Positions 18,386-27,325 of a stretch of 64,000 bases of DNA are shown one piece after another. The notes under the pieces are model-generated. The model was not told where the DNA came from. It searched no databases and worked only from the letters and a program-made list of their open reading frames with translations. This DNA comes from Bdellovibrionales bacterium. Lineage in GTDB: Bacteria; Bdellovibrionota; Bdellovibrionia; Bdellovibrionales; UBA1609. The translations under genes and the position numbers were made by a program. Location: positions 310,001 through 374,000 of the forward strand of contig JADJVA010000025.1 in the NCBI GenBank assembly GCA_016716765.1. Reading direction: 5' to 3'. How positions within the stretch are numbered: position 1 is the first letter of the stretch; each line of letters opens with the position of its first letter.

Positions 18386-18977
18386 GCTCTCCCTCATACG
18401 CCAGGACCTCGAGAAGCATTGGAAGTGGGGCCTTCTCCGCCTTGAAATCAGTGCTAAATGGTCTTCTGTTCAGGTCGGGCATCGCGAAGAGCTCCGAATA
18501 GAGATGCTCAAGGATGTCCGCAAAACCAATTGGGGCGAGTCGGTTGGCAATCTTCTCGTTCCTGGTCAGTTGGGAGGATTGAAGCGCGGCTTTTTTAGTA
18601 TCAGTCATTGTCCATTGGTTGGTGGTTATGTTCTTCAAGAGGCTCCTCTCGTTGGTCATTCAATTGGCTTTGATCTTGAACAAGCATCAAGAGTTTCTTC
18701 CGAGATAGTGAATCGGATTTCTACGCCATCTGAATTGATAGACAGTCCGGATCCTGCATCACTTTGGACGGCAAAGGAATCCCTGTATAAGTCTCTTCCA
18801 GACGGTATTCAGCCAGCCGCTATCTCAGGCGTCAGGGTGTCTGATTGGTCAGTTCTTTCGAATAATCTTTACAGTTTTTCAGGCCTTATCTCTTCACCAC
18901 AACACTTCCACAACTCCCATGGCCTGTTGTGGACAATTAATGATCTCAAAATGGGATTATGTCTTTCTTGGATTTAA
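18378..18977 (+). CDS. 4'-phosphopantetheinyl transferase superfamily protein
   Basis: 199 aa starting at a TTG that overlaps the nadA stop. Contains the paired motifs of the AcpS/Sfp superfamily: SIGFDLEQASRVSSEIVNRI (Mg2+-binding Asp and Glu) and SLWTAKESLYKSL (the WxxKEs..K signature). It would attach phosphopantetheine from CoA to a carrier protein; the length suggests a group between AcpS and Sfp. The target carrier protein is unknown. Last gene of the dnaX-nadA operon. Confidence 0.8.
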   Translation: MFELSLIRQDLEKHWKWGLLRLEISAKWSSVQVGHREELRIEMLKDVRKTNWGESVGNLLVPGQLGGLKRGFFSISHCPLVGGYVLQEAPLVGHSIGFDLEQASRVSSEIVNRISTPSELIDSPDPASLWTAKESLYKSLPDGIQPAAISGVRVSDWSVLSNNLYSFSGLISSPQHFHNSHGLLWTINDLKMGLCLSWI

Positions 18978-19045
18978 TTTTCTTGTGTTGGCACCGATAG
19001 GCTCTTATGGCAAGTCTTTGGTCCTAAACAGTCGAGGGATAAAAA

Positions 19046-19450
19046 ATGAGAGCTAAGTCCGAGAGAAGAGCGGCCGATCGAAAATCGGTGGACGGAATTG
19101 AAGTATCGGAATTGACCTCTCTGTCAAATTATCGTGTTCTTGCGAAAAAGGGCATCATCATGGATGCTTCAATTACCGGTTTGTTGATTCGAGTTGAACG
19201 CACAGACCTTGTTCCAGAAGATTTAAAGACAAATCTGAGTCTTGATTCTCTCGTTGGCCAGCAAGTCGTTTTGTTCCTGCCGCAGATGAATTTGGATTTG
19301 GATGGAACAGTCAATCGGACTGCTCACAAGGGACGCGGCTTTTTTGAAATTGCCATTGTGTTTTCCAAAGAGGTTCCCGAATATTGGCGGGAGTGTCTGA
19401 TTGATCTCCTCCCTTCACCAGGTGAATTTGGAAAAGTGGAGAATGGCTAA
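19046..19450 (+). CDS. PilZ-like c-di-GMP-binding domain protein
   Basis: 134 aa, small single-domain protein. An N-terminal Arg-rich RRAADRKS matches the RxxxR motif, and MDASITGLLIRV matches D/NxSxxG, the two c-di-GMP contacts of PilZ. A beta-rich C-terminal half (VVLFLPQMNLDLDGTVNRT, FFEIAIVFSKE) follows. Likely a cytoplasmic c-di-GMP receptor. Overlaps the convergent gene at 19447 by 4 nt. Confidence 0.72.
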   Translation: MRAKSERRAADRKSVDGIEVSELTSLSNYRVLAKKGIIMDASITGLLIRVERTDLVPEDLKTNLSLDSLVGQQVVLFLPQMNLDLDGTVNRTAHKGRGFFEIAIVFSKEVPEYWRECLIDLLPSPGEFGKVENG

Positions 19451-20118
19451 CATAAATTAGAAGGCCAACTTGTTTTCAAAGGATGAAATGGGGGAAGCCC
19501 ACTTCGGCTCATGAGTGCCAAAGAATAATGAGCTGGAAAAAACCACGACAAGGCCTCCAAAATATTTTTGTGCTCGCTCACTGGTGGATTCCCAAAACAT
19601 TCCAAAGAAAAACACAAATCATAAGTGATTTTGTCTCTAGATATGACCAGGGCCTCGGGTTCTATGATTCCCTGCTGGGCAAGAAATTCACAAAATACCT
19701 TTCGCGCATATTCGGGCCAATATTCTAAGGACGGAGCTCCGGAAATGACCTTTTCTCCTTCTGCAAATTCAACCTGTTGAAGACCGCTAAATTTAGATTG
19801 TTCAGGATTGAAAAAGCGACCCGTGAGCCTAAAATTCCAAATCATCCCGTAGGGAAAAACGTAGTCCGGAATGTATTTATGTGGATTGATAACCATACCA
19901 ACGCCCGCCTCTGACAGCCAATGAAGGATTTTAGACATTGGTTCCAAAGATTCGGATCCACCGAGCTGAACAGATAGATAGGGCCACCCATCAGGTCCGT
20001 TCTTTGGGGTCTCCGAAATGACTTTCCCTTGAGCGTAAGGAAGCAGAGATAGGACTTCCATCTCCCATTTTTCATCGCGAACTGACTCTGGTTGAGTCAG
20101 TAATTTTTCTAAGCTCAT
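19447..20118 (-). CDS. Conserved hypothetical protein at the end of the thr operon
   Basis: 223 aa, not recognised. No signal peptide or membrane segment. Contains aromatic-rich stretches (DYVFPYGMIWNFRLTGRFFN) and a GKVISETPKNGPDGWPYLSVQ N-terminal region. It starts 13 nt after the thrC stop, so it is probably cotranscribed with thrABC and overlaps the PilZ gene convergently at its 3' end. A link to threonine synthesis is not implied by its sequence. Confidence 0.7.
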   Translation of the reverse strand: MSLEKLLTQPESVRDEKWEMEVLSLLPYAQGKVISETPKNGPDGWPYLSVQLGGSESLEPMSKILHWLSEAGVGMVINPHKYIPDYVFPYGMIWNFRLTGRFFNPEQSKFSGLQQVEFAEGEKVISGAPSLEYWPEYARKVFCEFLAQQGIIEPEALVISRDKITYDLCFSLECFGNPPVSEHKNILEALSWFFPAHYSLALMSRSGLPPFHPLKTSWPSNLC

Positions 20119-20131
20119 TTAAAACCTGCCG

Positions 20132-21433
20132 TTAAAAAAATGAGTGGGTTTGCCCTATTTTCGCTTGCAGGGCCTTCAATTCTGGTTCGATTTCCTGAAA
20201 ATGAGAAGGGCGACTATATATCTCAGCTAAAGAGGATGGAAGGGGTATTTTGCGCCCTAGCAAAGGCTCCACAGTTTCTGAAAATTTTGAGGGGTGGGCA
20301 GTGGCAACAATGATCCAGCGTCCCTGCTTCTGGTCCAGACGAATCCACCCAGCAGTGGCTGTATGGGGACACCATATCTGTCCCCACTTACTAAATCCTT
20401 GGCGAATGGATTCCTGAATTTCAGCGTCACTGACCGAAAAGGCCTCAAATGCCGAGAGAACTTCTTTTCTCGTGGGAAACAGATGATTCAATCTCTCCAT
20501 GTTGCTCGGATTGCCAACGTCCATGGCATTTGCCAAGGTCGGAATAGACGGCCTGGTCGCCCAAACATCATTTTTTAAATAGTCAACAAGCGGACAATTG
20601 GCATTTTGAACGAGAACAATCTTCCCAAGAGGAAACCCCATTTTTCTCGCATAAAAAGCACCCATTGCGTTGCCAAGATTTCCAGATGGAATAATGTAAT
20701 TGGCCTCAGATCCATGTCGATGACAATGCTCAAGGCTGGACGAAGCATAATACAAGATCTGAGGCAGAAGCCGCCCGAGACTGATGCTATTGGCAGAGGT
20801 CAGTGCAAGCCTGGCCTTCGAGTTTGTATCAGAGAGCATCTCTTTGACGAGTCTCTGGCAGTCATCAAAGCTGCCATTGACAGCTAAGGCTGAAACATTA
20901 TCGCCCCAAGCGGTGATCTGCTTTTCCTGGAGAGACGAAATCCGTCCCTTTGGAAAGAGCACCGTTACCTGAGTGTTTGGTCTTTGAAAAAAAGCCGATG
21001 CAACGGCTCCGCCGGTATCGCCCGATGTTGCGACCAAAATATGAAAAGAGATACCTCGCTGCTGAGCCAAACGACTGAGGCAGGAGGCGAGAAATCTCGC
21101 TCCAAAATCCTTAAAAGCGGCTGTCGGTCCATGAAAAAGTTCAAGAACTGAGGTTTCAGAATTGAGATCAAAAAAAGTTACGGGAAAATTGAATGCTTCT
21201 TGGCAGATACTTTCAAGAGATTGTTCGAGGAGATCGCCTTTTAAAAAGGGCCTGAGAATATCGACAGCAAATTTGGAAAACGAAGTTTTAGTTTCAATTC
21301 TCTTAATATGACTCAAATCAAAAATCGGTATTGACTCAGGAACGTAGAGGCCGCCATCGGGTGCAATGCCGTGAAGGAGCGTTTCTGAGAAGGGCAAAGA
21401 GCTTGCTTGATGACGTGTGCTTATAAACTTCAC
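20132..21433 (-). CDS. thrC: Threonine synthase
   Basis: 433 aa, PLP enzyme that converts O-phosphohomoserine to threonine. The N-terminal MKFISTRHQASSLPFSETLLHGIAPDGGLYVPE is typical of the longer ThrC class. The PLP lysine is in LFHGPTAAFKDFGARFLA, and the phosphate-binding Gly-rich loop is ATSGDTGGAVASAF. IIPSGNLGNAMGAFYARKMG is also conserved. Starts inside the thrB stop (4-nt overlap). Confidence 0.96.
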   Translation of the reverse strand: MKFISTRHQASSLPFSETLLHGIAPDGGLYVPESIPIFDLSHIKRIETKTSFSKFAVDILRPFLKGDLLEQSLESICQEAFNFPVTFFDLNSETSVLELFHGPTAAFKDFGARFLASCLSRLAQQRGISFHILVATSGDTGGAVASAFFQRPNTQVTVLFPKGRISSLQEKQITAWGDNVSALAVNGSFDDCQRLVKEMLSDTNSKARLALTSANSISLGRLLPQILYYASSSLEHCHRHGSEANYIIPSGNLGNAMGAFYARKMGFPLGKIVLVQNANCPLVDYLKNDVWATRPSIPTLANAMDVGNPSNMERLNHLFPTRKEVLSAFEAFSVSDAEIQESIRQGFSKWGQIWCPHTATAGWIRLDQKQGRWIIVATAHPSKFSETVEPLLGRKIPLPSSLAEIYSRPSHFQEIEPELKALQAKIGQTHSFF

Positions 21434-22401
21434 TTAGAAATCTGAGCTCCTCTCTTAGAAATACGTGAAATCCAACTCGTGCTGCTAAGGCCATTCGCTG
21501 CAAAAGCCATCTCCATTGCTACCTTCACCTTTTTCGCTTTTGCCTGACCATTCGCCCAAGCAAAAACACTTGGGCCCGATCCCGAAATGGAGACACCCAA
21601 GGCTCCAGCCAAAAGGGCAGCAGACTTTACCTCCTGAAACCCAGGGATCAATTTCTCCCTTTGTGGCTCAATAATAAGGTCACACAGACTTTCCTGTATG
21701 AGATCCATGTCATTTTTCATGCAACCAACCAAAAAACCCGCCAATTTAGCACTTTGTAAAACATGTTGTCTAAGCGAAACTTCAGATTTCAAGAGAGAGC
21801 GCGCTGTTTTGGTCTCGATTTGAATGTCTGGATGAACAAGAACACAGAGGATCGATTGCGGGCAGTGAATAGAGCTCAGTCGTCTTGCTCCACTTGTGAG
21901 CTGGAGTCCGCCAAACAAACAGGGAGCAATATTGTCTGCATGAGAATCTTGACCTGAAGTGAGATTCTCGCCGGCCAAGGCAAACTCCAGAAGATCCGTG
22001 ATCTTCAAAGGCTTGCTTAAAAGACCATTGGCCGCCACCACCGCTCCCACTGCTGAAGCTGCCGAACCCCCCATTCCCGAAGCAAGTGGAATCCCCTTTT
22101 TGATAGAAATCCGAAACCCATAAGGGAGATCCAATTTCTCTCTCATTTTCATCAAAGATCGAGAAGCTGTGTTCTGTAAGGGCTCGAATGGCAACTCAGT
22201 GACAACACCTTCTATGCTCGCAATCTCTACTCTGGGCTCGGAGATCTTCTCCACTCTTACGTGGTCTCCCACTCCTTGAATCGCAAATCCGAGAATGTCA
22301 AATCCAACAGCAACATTTCCCACCGTTGCTGGAGCGAAGGCCACGAGACTTTTCCTGCGACTATTTTGCTTAGTTCGTAATCCTTTTTTAATGATACTCA
22401 T
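21430..22401 (-). CDS. thrB: Homoserine kinase
   Basis: 323 aa GHMP kinase. ATP loop IPLASGMGGSAASAVGAVVAAN, N-terminal FAPATVGNVAVGFDILGFAI, C-terminal GALGVSISGSGPSVFAWAN. Phosphorylates homoserine for ThrC. Overlaps thrA by 4 nt at its start and thrC by 4 nt at its end, so the three are tightly coupled. Confidence 0.96.
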   Translation of the reverse strand: MSIIKKGLRTKQNSRRKSLVAFAPATVGNVAVGFDILGFAIQGVGDHVRVEKISEPRVEIASIEGVVTELPFEPLQNTASRSLMKMREKLDLPYGFRISIKKGIPLASGMGGSAASAVGAVVAANGLLSKPLKITDLLEFALAGENLTSGQDSHADNIAPCLFGGLQLTSGARRLSSIHCPQSILCVLVHPDIQIETKTARSLLKSEVSLRQHVLQSAKLAGFLVGCMKNDMDLIQESLCDLIIEPQREKLIPGFQEVKSAALLAGALGVSISGSGPSVFAWANGQAKAKKVKVAMEMAFAANGLSSTSWISRISKRGAQISK

Positions 22402-24410
22402 AGCTGCGATGGTGCTCCAAGGTAATAGGCCAATTTGAGAAGATCCGCAAAAACTCCGCCAGCGGTGACTTCTGGTCCCGCTCCTGGGCCCTGCACGATC
22501 AGAGGCTGGTGGCAGTATCGTCTGGTTTTGAATGCCACAATATTATCTGTCCCAGCTATTCTTCCAAAGGAATGGTTTTGAGGGACGGATCTTAGCGCAA
22601 CTTCTGCTCGGTTTTGAGAATCCACGCGACCCACATACCTTAAGACCTCGCCCTTTTGGCGAGACGCCTTGATTCTCTGATTCATCTCCGAATCATATTC
22701 AGCTAATCTCTCCAAAAATTCATCAAGACCGACTGTGCGAAGAGCCAGAGGTATCAGATTCTGAACCTCCACATCTTCGATACTCAGATGAAACTGGGCT
22801 TCTCGCCCCAGAATGACCAATTTTCTTGCGACATCTGTTCCTGACAAATCATCGCGTGGATCAGGTTCTGTGTAACCTTTAGATCGAGCCTCCAAAACCA
22901 ATTCCGAAAAGGGCTTCGAGCCATCGTAAAGGTTAAAGAGATAAGAGAGAGTGCCAGAAAATACTCCTTCTATTTCGAAGACTTTATCCCCTGTCTGCAC
23001 AAATTCTCTGCAAGTGTTAATCAGAGGCAGGCCTGCACCCACGGTCCCTTCGTAAAGATAGTGAACGCGATTCTTTTTAGCGGCCTCCTTGATCTTATAA
23101 TAAAGTTCGAGTGGTCCAGAATTTGCTTTTTTATTAGGGGTCACGATGTGGATTCCCTGCTCGAAAACCGTCGGATAGCTCTCTGAGACAGTTGAGCTCG
23201 CCGTACAATCCACCAAAGCTGCGTGAGGAATTGAATCAGATCGAATGTGCCGAAGAAATTTCTCCAAATCAAAGGCTTGATGATTCTCTTGAAAGATCTC
23301 CTGCCAATGATTCAAGTCGATAGGCTTTTGGGAAAGAAGCATTTTGGTGGTATTGGCGATGGCCCGTAGACGGAAATCAACACCTAAACGATCATGCAAA
23401 AGATCAGTCTGACTCGCCAATTGTTGAAGAAGAGTAGCGCCAACCTGGCCGGGACCAATCAATCCAACAGAAACAGTTTGCCTCGATAAATAAAAGGCCG
23501 AGTGGACAGCTTGAAGGCCGCGAGTCGCATCTGCCTGGTCAAGAACAACTGATATATTTCGTTCAGAGGATCCTTGGGCAATGGCCTTCACATTTACCTT
23601 TGCCTCGCCCAAGGCAGAAAAAAATTTTCCAGCGGTTCCGGGATGATAGGCCATGTTATCTCCGACTGCTGCCAACACACAGCACATCTCCTGAACATCG
23701 ATTTTTTGTACAAATCCTTGGAGCCTTTCTGCGTGAAAGGCCCTGTTTGCCGCCGCGGAGGCATCAGCAGCCTGGGCTTGGGGAACGACAAAACAAATCG
23801 AATGCTCCGAACTCGCTTGGGAAATCATGATAACGGAGATGCTCACTTCACGAAGTGCCCCGAATAGCCGACTCGCTACTCCCGGCACGCCGAGCATTCC
23901 CGTTCCCTCCACATTGATGAGAGCCACATTTTCGATGGTGGAGAAACCCTTTACAGGAAAAGTCGAAGAAGATTTTGTATGAATCAATGTTCCTGGCTTA
24001 TTGAGATCAAAGGAATTACGAATACGAATAGGAATCTGATGGAGAATTGCGGGAGCTAGAGTTTTTGGATGAATAACTTTGGCTCCAAAATAAGCCAGCT
24101 CGCTGGCCTCATTATAGCTCATTTCATTTAAGACCACCGCATCAGGGACGCGCTTGGGATCTGCGCTGAGAACACCATCGACGTCCTTCCAAATAGTGAT
24201 TTCCCTTGCTCCCAGCAAAACGCCAAAAATAGCAGCCGAAAAGTCGCTTCCGTTTCGCTTCAATGTGGTCGGAATCCCGTCCAAACTGGACGCGATAAAA
24301 CCAGTGACAACCAAAAAATGATTGTTAAATTGATTGATCCAGCTATCCATTTTCGCTTGCGATATTTCCCAGTCTACGACTGGGCCATTTTCACTGTCAC
24401 AAACAAACAA
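22398..24410 (-). CDS. thrA: Bifunctional aspartokinase/homoserine dehydrogenase, C-terminal part after an in-frame amber codon
   Basis: 670 aa. Contains the rest of the aspartokinase catalytic domain (LKRNGSDFSAAIFGVLLGAREITIWKDVDGVLSADP), two ACT regulatory domains (MLGVPGVASRLFGALREVSISVIMIS and MAYHPGTAGKFFSALGEAKVNVKAIAQGSSERNIS) and the homoserine dehydrogenase domain (VGLIGPGQVGATLLQQL, ALVDCTAS, VTPNKKANSG, DPRDDLSGTDVARKLVILGR). The reading frame is open back to the TAG at 24483-24485 and is the same frame as the 24483-24878 part. Together they make about 826 residues, the expected length of ThrA. A TTG at 24410 is the first possible restart but would lose the ATP-binding start. Confidence 0.93.
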   Translation of the reverse strand: MFVCDSENGPVVDWEISQAKMDSWINQFNNHFLVVTGFIASSLDGIPTTLKRNGSDFSAAIFGVLLGAREITIWKDVDGVLSADPKRVPDAVVLNEMSYNEASELAYFGAKVIHPKTLAPAILHQIPIRIRNSFDLNKPGTLIHTKSSSTFPVKGFSTIENVALINVEGTGMLGVPGVASRLFGALREVSISVIMISQASSEHSICFVVPQAQAADASAAANRAFHAERLQGFVQKIDVQEMCCVLAAVGDNMAYHPGTAGKFFSALGEAKVNVKAIAQGSSERNISVVLDQADATRGLQAVHSAFYLSRQTVSVGLIGPGQVGATLLQQLASQTDLLHDRLGVDFRLRAIANTTKMLLSQKPIDLNHWQEIFQENHQAFDLEKFLRHIRSDSIPHAALVDCTASSTVSESYPTVFEQGIHIVTPNKKANSGPLELYYKIKEAAKKNRVHYLYEGTVGAGLPLINTCREFVQTGDKVFEIEGVFSGTLSYLFNLYDGSKPFSELVLEARSKGYTEPDPRDDLSGTDVARKLVILGREAQFHLSIEDVEVQNLIPLALRTVGLDEFLERLAEYDSEMNQRIKASRQKGEVLRYVGRVDSQNRAEVALRSVPQNHSFGRIAGTDNIVAFKTRRYCHQPLIVQGPGAGPEVTAGGVFADLLKLAYYLGAPSQL

Positions 24411-24482
24411 TATTTTTCGCGCATCTAAAAAAGCGACGTCCAGTTGAGCTTCCTGTAGTGCCGAGGTCAGTATCTGAGCCGA

Positions 24483-24878
24483 CTAAAGTTCGCCGTATCC
24501 AGAAACCAAATCTAAAATATGTTCGGAATAACTCTGGGAGAGAAAGGTCGCGTGCAGCAGATCCGAGATATCTTTGACATCATTGGTGATAATTTCTCGC
24601 AGGAGCTTCTTTTTTTCGGGAGAAACCAAAAGCATGTCAACCACTTCAAGATGACCATTCTGAATGGCTTGCAGTTTCTCTTTATAGATTTCGCTGCGGG
24701 ATTTTGCCAAAGTCAATAGTTCGATCAGATTGCTTGTGACTCCCGACATTGCCGAAACAACCAAAGCAGTACGAGCCTTTGATTCAACGGGAACCCAGCG
24801 AACTATATTTTTAAAGCACTCGGCCGTACCAAGGCTGGTGCCTCCAAATTTATAAACGGTCCAATTTTTAAAATCCAT
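24483..24878 (-). CDS. thrA: Bifunctional aspartokinase/homoserine dehydrogenase, N-terminal part
   Basis: 131 aa, the start of the aspartokinase domain: MDFKNWTVYKFGGTSLGTAECF (the KFGGTS ATP/aspartate motif) and LVVSAMSGVTSNLIELL. It ends LVSGYGEL then TAG. In plant-type and other AK-HSD proteins this motif continues GxGELWSAQ; here the codons after the TAG read SAQIL, so a single TGG to TAG change would explain the break. The first gene of the thr operon; only 84 bp separate it from PBP1C, with no leader-peptide or T-box signal that I can see. Confidence 0.9.
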   Translation of the reverse strand: MDFKNWTVYKFGGTSLGTAECFKNIVRWVPVESKARTALVVSAMSGVTSNLIELLTLAKSRSEIYKEKLQAIQNGHLEVVDMLLVSPEKKKLLREIITNDVKDISDLLHATFLSQSYSEHILDLVSGYGEL

Positions 24879-24962
24879 TTAGAAAATCCAATCCATAAAA
24901 TTGTCCTTGTTCTTGTTCTGATGAGACGGCCAGAGTGCTCCCCAATTTAAGAGGCTGACTGA

Positions 24963-27137
24963 CTATCCACCCTTAATCAAAAAATTAACTTTTGCAAGGG
25001 GCTCTCCTAAGGGTGAAATGATCATCATCTGATGACGACCCGCTTCGGGTTTCTCAATTTTAAAAGGACTCATCGCATGACCCAAAATGCCCCCGTTCAA
25101 TTTCAGTAGGCTGTTTTCAGGAACTTCCCCTTTAAATCGGACGTACAAAGCAATGCGGTTATCAGAAATCTTTGGATCCCTTATAAGGGTTGATCCCTCC
25201 GCAGGAAATACAAATTGGACCCGCTTTTCAGGAGCTAGCTCTATCACCTTGCCCAAAGGCTCAGTGCCTTTAATAAAAAACTCATTTTGGGGATTGCTCT
25301 TCCACTGGTGACGAATTTTTTGAGTGACTAAACCCTTCGGAATTTGAGGCGCTTTACTCGGCTCATCTTTGTGCAAATGCTCCATGATCTCCTGCCATGA
25401 AGGAGCCGCTCCAGAAACTCCGCTCACTTCGTCCATTGCTTGAGCGTCAAAATTTCCCGCCCAAACTCCTACTGTGTAGCGCTCACTTGAACCCACACAC
25501 CAGTTGTCTCGATAGTCTTTGCTGGTACCGGTTTTCACCGCCGTCCAAAAGGAAGTCTCAAGAGGACTTTCCCATCCAAAACCAATGGACCGAGCATTGG
25601 CATCAGAAAGGATATTTGAAACAATAAAGGCGGCCTCTTGGGACATCGTGGACAGAGTCGATGGCCCTCCCGCTTTTCTCTCAATTAAATCGAGTTGTGA
25701 CCAAATGCCACCGTTAGCCAGTGTGCGGTAGGCATTTGTCAGCTCATCTAGCCGTACATCTACAGCTCCAAGCACCATTGAAGCGCCATAAAAATCAGCT
25801 TCTTTCAATGTCGAAAATTGAAGGCTTTTTAAGATACCGTAGGTTTCTCCAAGTCCTAGAATTGTAACAACTTTGACTGCCGGGACGTTGAGCGAAGATC
25901 CAAGAGCCTCCCTCACAGAAACATCGCCATAAAAAGTCCGATTGTAATTAATCGGTCGATAAACATATTCTCCCCAAGATATTGTCGTTGCATCATCCAC
26001 CAAAACGGAAGCTGAAGTTAAAATCCTGCTGTCGAGTGCTTTTGCATAAATAAATGGTTTCAGTGTTGAGCCGGCTTGACGAGGTGATTGAACCCCATCG
26101 ACATGAGGACTCAAAGAACTTTTGACGGCTCCTACATAAGCAATGACTTTACCGCTGACATTCTCTACCACGATCGCTGCTGCATCGTGAACGTTCTTAC
26201 CTTGAAGCCGGGCAATTTGCCTTTCCAGGATTGCAGAGACCTCTCTCTGCAGCTTCCGGTCTATACTTGAATGCACGATCATTTCTGTTGGATGGTCCCG
26301 GAAAAGTCGTCGAGCAAGATGCGGCGCCTCGTTTGGCATGGGAATTGAGCCCTTTGGCTTTTGGCTCATCAAACCCAAAGCCGACCTCAATTCATCACTA
26401 TCACACTCATTATTCAGGTCGCGAGATAGGTTTGAAGAGCTTTCACCGAGCCTTCTCATCAGTGAACAAGCCCTTCTCTCGAGGACTTTAAAACTTTGAT
26501 TTGGGCCCGATATCGAAGCCGCTAGAACAACTGATTCGCTATTATCCAGCGTCACGGGATGTTTGTTAAAAAAGGAATAACTTGCTGCCGGTATCCCTTG
26601 AAACTCTCCACGCAGATGGATCAAATTCAGATATGCCTCTAAAATCTCATTTTTACTCCATCTTAATTCTAGAAAGGGGGCTCGAACAATTTGCTGTAGT
26701 TTATGAATCCAAGACCCCTTTTTAATACGGCTATTGTTAACAAGGACCTCTGGTTGAATAAGATCGCTGAGTTGCATTGTAATGGTGCTTGCGCCCTGGA
26801 CTCGATTGCCCTTAAAAATAGCGGCTGAGGCTCGAATCAGAGACTGAAGATCGAATCCAACATGAGAAAAAAAACGCTGATCTTCAGCTTGGATAACAGC
26901 CTGTCGGATGTCATCCGAAAATAAGCGGAGAGGATACCAACCCAGTCGACGCCGGTTAAAATCAGTACGCAAAATTTGCAAGGGATCACCATCGCGGGAA
27001 AGCAAAAGCCGATCTGATCCGGCAGCAAGCTGAACAACTCCCGAAAAGGAGGGAGTTAGAAAATAGCCGAGCGTAATTAAAGACAAAATGGCAGAGCTTA
27101 TTGAGCATATTATTATGTTTAACTTACGATATCCCAC
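24963..27137 (-). CDS. pbpC: Penicillin-binding protein 1C (peptidoglycan glycosyltransferase/transpeptidase)
   Basis: 724 aa with a GTG start. One N-terminal membrane anchor (LNIIICSISSAILSLITLGYFL), a glycosyltransferase domain (AVIQAEDQRFFSHVGFD, GASTITMQL), a transpeptidase domain with Ser in AGSTLKPFIYAKAL, SLN in ALGSSLNVPAVKV and KTGTSKDYRDNW, and a C-terminal ~90-aa beta domain of the BiPBP_C type (FPAEGSTLIRDP). The Bdellovibrio pbpC-A2M pair is seen here as divergent genes separated by 188 bp, the same association known in E. coli (pbpC-yfhM). Confidence 0.93.
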   Translation of the reverse strand: MGYRKLNIIICSISSAILSLITLGYFLTPSFSGVVQLAAGSDRLLLSRDGDPLQILRTDFNRRRLGWYPLRLFSDDIRQAVIQAEDQRFFSHVGFDLQSLIRASAAIFKGNRVQGASTITMQLSDLIQPEVLVNNSRIKKGSWIHKLQQIVRAPFLELRWSKNEILEAYLNLIHLRGEFQGIPAASYSFFNKHPVTLDNSESVVLAASISGPNQSFKVLERRACSLMRRLGESSSNLSRDLNNECDSDELRSALGLMSQKPKGSIPMPNEAPHLARRLFRDHPTEMIVHSSIDRKLQREVSAILERQIARLQGKNVHDAAAIVVENVSGKVIAYVGAVKSSLSPHVDGVQSPRQAGSTLKPFIYAKALDSRILTSASVLVDDATTISWGEYVYRPINYNRTFYGDVSVREALGSSLNVPAVKVVTILGLGETYGILKSLQFSTLKEADFYGASMVLGAVDVRLDELTNAYRTLANGGIWSQLDLIERKAGGPSTLSTMSQEAAFIVSNILSDANARSIGFGWESPLETSFWTAVKTGTSKDYRDNWCVGSSERYTVGVWAGNFDAQAMDEVSGVSGAAPSWQEIMEHLHKDEPSKAPQIPKGLVTQKIRHQWKSNPQNEFFIKGTEPLGKVIELAPEKRVQFVFPAEGSTLIRDPKISDNRIALYVRFKGEVPENSLLKLNGGILGHAMSPFKIEKPEAGRHQMMIISPLGEPLAKVNFLIKGG

Positions 27138-27325
27138 GACTATCCCATCATTGGCATGCGAGTTTATATGAATATATTAGAAATGTCCTTCGGAATAACA
27201 AGTTTGGACCACGAAAAAAATGCAATCACACAAATCTATAAAGGATCAACAAGGAATAGTCGGTAGTATTTCCGCCAAACGAATTTGATTTTCAAATGGC
27301 AAATCACGAACGAGGTTTTTAAAAT

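Noticed and set aside
24483..24485. UAG recoded as a sense codon in this organism
   Set aside because: Other genes here clearly end at TAG (A2M 1 at 33260-33262, the CsgG-like gene at 60176-60178), so UAG is a normal stop.
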